A stretch of 64,000 nucleotides of DNA, taken from Branchiostoma floridae. Taxonomy: Eukaryota; Chordata; Leptocardii; Amphioxiformes; Branchiostomatidae. The translations under genes and the position numbers were made by a program. Below are positions 60,957 through 64,000 of the stretch, one piece after another. Location: assembly GCF_000003815.2 (NCBI RefSeq), contig NC_049980.1:11499460-11563459 (forward strand), in the 5' to 3' direction. Numbering within the stretch: the stretch's first letter is position 1; each line of letters opens with the position of its first letter. Under the pieces are notes generated by a model. That model was given only the letters and a program-made list of their open reading frames with translations. It was not told the origin of the DNA and made no database searches.

Positions 60957-63900
60957 TTAGATGCATTGTAAGTAGTTGTTATAGACCTTACGAAAGTCAC
61001 TGTACTTTTGTTGTGTCAGTAAAGATTTCTATCTCTTTTAACTATTCTTAAGGCTCCCCGGCCCCGGTGCAGTCAACGCCACCACCACTACCCACATTTC
61101 CTCCCTCTAACTGCTCAGAGTTCAATGTCGCAACCTGGCCGCCGGAAGGTATACCTATTTTGCTTTTTTTTGTTAAGAGCTCTAGATTATATTTGATACC
61201 CATCTAGAGTGATGAATACAGAGTATAGGAAATAGAGAGCATCCGGTTTAACAATTCATTAAGCATTAAAAACTGAAAATTTAGACAAGGTACACCCTTT
61301 TATTGAGATTGCGGGTTCGAATCCGGCTGCCGTGCCACAGATCTTGTGCCCTTGGGAAAGGCACTTTACACGACTTTCCCCACTTTACTCAGGTGCAAAT
61401 GAGTAAGCCGGTGCAAAGACCTAATGAGTAGGCCTTTGCCAGTGGACTAGTCCCCTGCTGTAGTGATTGCGTTGTGTGGTCCAGGGCTAAGGAAACGGAG
61501 ATGCGCACCGCCCTATGCGCGGGAGGGGTTTAACTTTTAACACCCTTTTATTAGTGAAAGGTAGGAGACTATCATTGGAAACAGCAAGACAAAATGTGTT
61601 TTCCCTCCAGGCTGCATCAGGTTTGTTGGAAATGAGACGACGCCTAATGAGACGACAGGTATACTCCAGGTGTACTTCAACACTACCTGGAGGACCGTGT
61701 GCTACACGGGTATCTGGACTCAGCTCACCATAGTTGACATCGCATGTAGGATGCTCGGGTTTAACAACCACGGGTCCCCGGCAGTGCAATTGGCAACACG
61801 TAAGTCATATTATGACATGTCTTGAAGAGACATTTTTAGAAACAATCGCGTTTTATTCTGCCGTGTGTGTACTCATAGTAGCAATGAAAATGCTTGAAAA
61901 CTGGTTAGCTGGTGTGTTACGTCGAAGGGCTATTATACCGGCTATATAGATAAAGATACAGATACAGAAAACTCTCTCATGATACATGATATTGTTGCTG
62001 TTGCTCTTGAATATCACAAACCTTTATTCACGACCAATGACTTAACAGCTATCGTTTCATTGACCATCTGTCACCTTCTTCAGTGAATGAGGAGTACCTT
62101 TAATTTGCACTATACAGCTAGGTCTCACTGTAAACAATGTGATTACAAACATAGTATATTTTTTCACATACATAGATGTTACCAACCGTAAAGTTATGTC
62201 ACATAGATATGTTGTTAGCAGTTGTTGTTCTTGTTGTTTATCTAGATCAGCTCCCACCGGGCGTCTCAAACGACGCCTGGACCGTCAACATAGAGCACAC
62301 ATGTTCTGGCACGGTGACCAGCCTGTGGGACTGTGACAAGACTTATTCAGAGCCCTGCTGGCTAACATACGCCGTGGGAGGAAGTGGGGAATGCCCTAGC
62401 CTTCTCCAAATCTCGTGCGAAGGCGGGGCCCTGTTTCTAATCTTTCTTAATGGCCCTCACCTTGTCCTTTCTACTTATGGTGCAAACACCTATGTCCTTC
62501 TTTGTGTCATTTCTTTCTTTATTTCAACAAGGTGTAATAGTTACCCCATGGGCGGGGCGAGGTTTCTGTGTATATCACCAGGCCCGCCCACCGAGGGGTA
62601 TGCCCGAGGGGAGACTAGAAATCCCCGAGGTGGCGGGCCTGGTGATATACACAGAAAACGAGCCCAGGGCCATGGGGTAACTAACTTAGCCCATGGCATA
62701 CTTCCCCGAAGCTTTTCTAGTTCATCAGCTTTACAAAATGTTACTTTATTTTGTCCTTAAAGTCCACAATCTTTCTTGTTATTGCTTGAAAAGCTGTGAC
62801 AGACAGTGTCAGGCTGTAACAACACACGGTCATTAATCTTGTCAAGACCTTCCCGGCCAAGGTACCCGGAGAGACAGAAAGTCTGGTGATATTCCTCTGG
62901 GCAATTAGAAGTGAAGAGTGGGATTGGTCAGTTATCACATGACACAATTCTAGTCCCAGAAGATGGGCTCAAAGGTAAGCTAGGGTTGGTCAGAACAGGT
63001 CACATGCGTATAGCACCCACACTTTTCAGGCTGATATCACCACAGTTTTCTTGATATCACCACAGTTTTTTCCTCATTTGCATGAAATAGCAGCACACTT
63101 TTTTTCGTAGCACCATACTATGTGGATATATCAACAGAAAATGGGGGCTCCTCATTGGCTGAGGGGAAGTAGCCATGGGCTAATTACTGATATCACCGTG
63201 CAAGGCTGTTCACATTTAGCCCATGCTTGACATGTTAGTAATGAAATAAGATATTTGATCTGCCAAATTTATTTGCATAGGTTGTAAAGCCAACCTCAAA
63301 GCCAACATCTTAACGATTTGTCTGATCATATAATGTTCATATCAACAGCGCAGCACTTGCTCAGCAACACGGACCTTGTATTAGAATATTGGAGATCAAC
63401 TTTTTGTTGTCATATTGACATGTATATCAAGTTTCCCTTTATTGTGAAAGATATGATAATATACATTTTAAAGAAACTTACAAGAATGGAATCTATCAGC
63501 AGCATGACAAGGACAGATAACACATGTACGTGATGGAAAGATTTAATGCTGTTCTATTGTCAATGTGCAGTAAACACGACGTTCCCTGACCTGATGTCCT
63601 GTCAGCCGCCCACGACAACCATTCCCAACCCAACCACGTCTGGTCCTGACGTCACAACACACACGGAAGGTAGGTTCACCTACAGATAGTTTGAAGATGG
63701 AGAGACAGGGTTAGTTCGCTTGCTCACATTAACCATCAAGCTGTAGAATGTTTCAGGTTTGGATTACAATATCTGAAAAAATCGACAAAACTCTTTAAGG
63801 TTAGCAAACACAGATTTAGAATATTTCATGGCCATATTATATAGTCACAACGTAACATGTTGTAATATGTAATGCATGAGATAACGTATTGCCGTAATGA

Positions 63901-63969
63901 TAATTACACTTACAGATAGCCTCACAACTCCGGGACACGAAGCATCACCTACTGCAGGGCTTTCTACAG
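58083..63969 (+). CDS. Receptor gene H (3' end beyond window): sushi-like and SRCR domains
   Basis: Seven exons: 58083-58158, 60261-60509, 61053-61148, 61611-61799, 62246-62422, 63571-63669, 63916-63969; 313 codons so far, all joints in phase 1. The signal peptide is MSFLKIALVLCVVIEQL... Exon 2 resembles a sushi/CCP fold (ECVGPPPSYSN ... FGDQLYYTCNHGIGLDFIIV C) with extra cysteines. Exon 3 is a Pro/Thr linker. Exons 4-5 are the two halves of one SRCR domain (LQVYFNTTWRTVCYTGIW, IACRMLGF, then HTCSGTVTSLWDC, LLQISC). Exons 6-7 are Thr/Pro-rich stalk. The donor after exon 5 is AAG/GCGGGG, a GC rather than GT donor, but it is the only one that keeps the domain end and the phase. A membrane helix and tail are expected past 64000. 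Confidence 0.75.
58668..60067 (-). repeat. R1 repeat, inverted copy in gene H intron 1
   Basis: It reads as the complement of the copies at 11725-15440. It starts at AGAGTTCGGCGACCTCATAC and ends with the near-palindrome ACCTCCATGACATTTCATGG. It is interrupted by the TAA-flanked element at 59131-59812. Confidence 0.8.
59131..59812. mobile_element. 682-bp MITE, Harbinger-like, nested in R1
   Basis: The termini are GACCCCGTTCACACTCAAAA on the left and its near-perfect complement on the right, extending through AAGCGGCTTCAACGTCGAAG. It is flanked by TAA on both sides (59128-59130 and 59813-59815), and other R1 copies are continuous here. A 3-bp TAA duplication is known for PIF/Harbinger-type elements. 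Further AAGCCGCTT-like motifs lie inside. No transposase frame is present. Confidence 0.75.
60905..60956. repeat. GT microsatellite in gene H intron 2
   Basis: A simple GT run preceded by a short TA run. Confidence 0.9.
61305..61539 (+). mobile_element. tRNA-derived SINE, 5'-truncated
   Basis: A tRNA B-box (GGTTCGAATCC at 61314-61324) starts the element. It is followed by GCCCTTGGGAAAGGCACTTT and ACACGACTTTCCCC, sequence typical of invertebrate tRNA-SINE bodies. It is flanked by a 13-bp direct repeat ACACCCTTTTATT (61292-61304 and 61540-61552), a convincing target-site duplication. No A-box is present, so the head is truncated. It lies about 60 bp before the acceptor of the SRCR exon. Confidence 0.85.
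62538..62683. mobile_element. 146-bp foldback (hairpin) element
   Basis: TAGTTACCCCATGG at the left end is the exact complement of CCATGGGGTAACTA at the right end. The arms continue through TTTCTGTGTATATCACCAGG and CCCGCC, so nearly the whole element can fold into one hairpin with a short loop. It begins 116 bp after the GC donor of the SRCR exon. Confidence 0.75.
62686..63183. mobile_element. About 500-bp inverted-repeat element
   Basis: TTAGCCCATGGCATACTTCC at the left is matched by the complement of the right end, TTAGCCCATGGCTACTTCCC. Internal repeats of GATATCACCACAGTTTT occur twice at about 63030-63070. It adjoins the foldback element and shares the CCATGG core, so the two may be parts of one composite insertion. 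Confidence 0.5.
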
Positions 63970-64000
63970 GTAAATTAGACCTGGTTATATTCATGGTATC

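Noticed and set aside
61311-61330. A tRNA gene
   Set aside because: Only the B-box is present, with no A-box or cloverleaf, and it is part of a SINE with a target duplication.

Overview
The window is animal nuclear DNA. It has dense small introns with GT-AG sites, TTAGGG-type telomere motifs, long GT/CT microsatellites and many nested short transposons. The gene content (WSC, SRCR and sushi-like single-pass receptors) and the compact repeat-rich introns suggest a lancelet (Branchiostoma). That is an inference, because no database was searched.

Layout: (1) 1-11685 is a satellite array of about 181-bp units. Each unit carries a head-to-head telomere-like palindrome. The array is broken by three assembly gaps and one 963-bp inverted-repeat transposon. 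(2) 11725-15440 holds two copies of a modular repeat family, one carrying a nested TA-flanked MITE. (3) 17104-63969 is a gene cluster, entirely on the + strand, interspersed with LINE, SINE and MITE debris.

The cluster contains seven single-pass membrane receptor genes, called A, C, D, E, F, G and H here, plus a pair of small secreted-peptide genes (B1, B2) between A and C. I assembled the exons from open frames, splice sites and phase. In the receptors every ectodomain exon starts and ends in phase 1, the membrane exon runs from phase 1 to phase 2, and the last exon is a long tyrosine-rich tail. Ectodomains differ: A is tiny, C/D/E/G carry a WSC domain, F has a six-cysteine module, and H has a sushi-like plus an SRCR domain. 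There are two tail classes. Type 1 (A, C, D) is rich in YxxP and YxN motifs. Type 2 (E, F, G) carries evenly spaced YxxV/I motifs plus an NPxY. E is a hybrid: its WSC half matches C/D while its tail matches F/G.

B1 and B2 are tandem paralogues encoding a signal peptide, an arginine run ending in a dibasic site, and an acidic helical propiece. This is the layout of a processed cationic peptide precursor. Together with Ets-type sites just upstream of five receptor start codons, the locus looks like a family of phosphotyrosine-signalling surface receptors, possibly of innate immune type, expanding by tandem duplication and exon shuffling. The immune role is inference.
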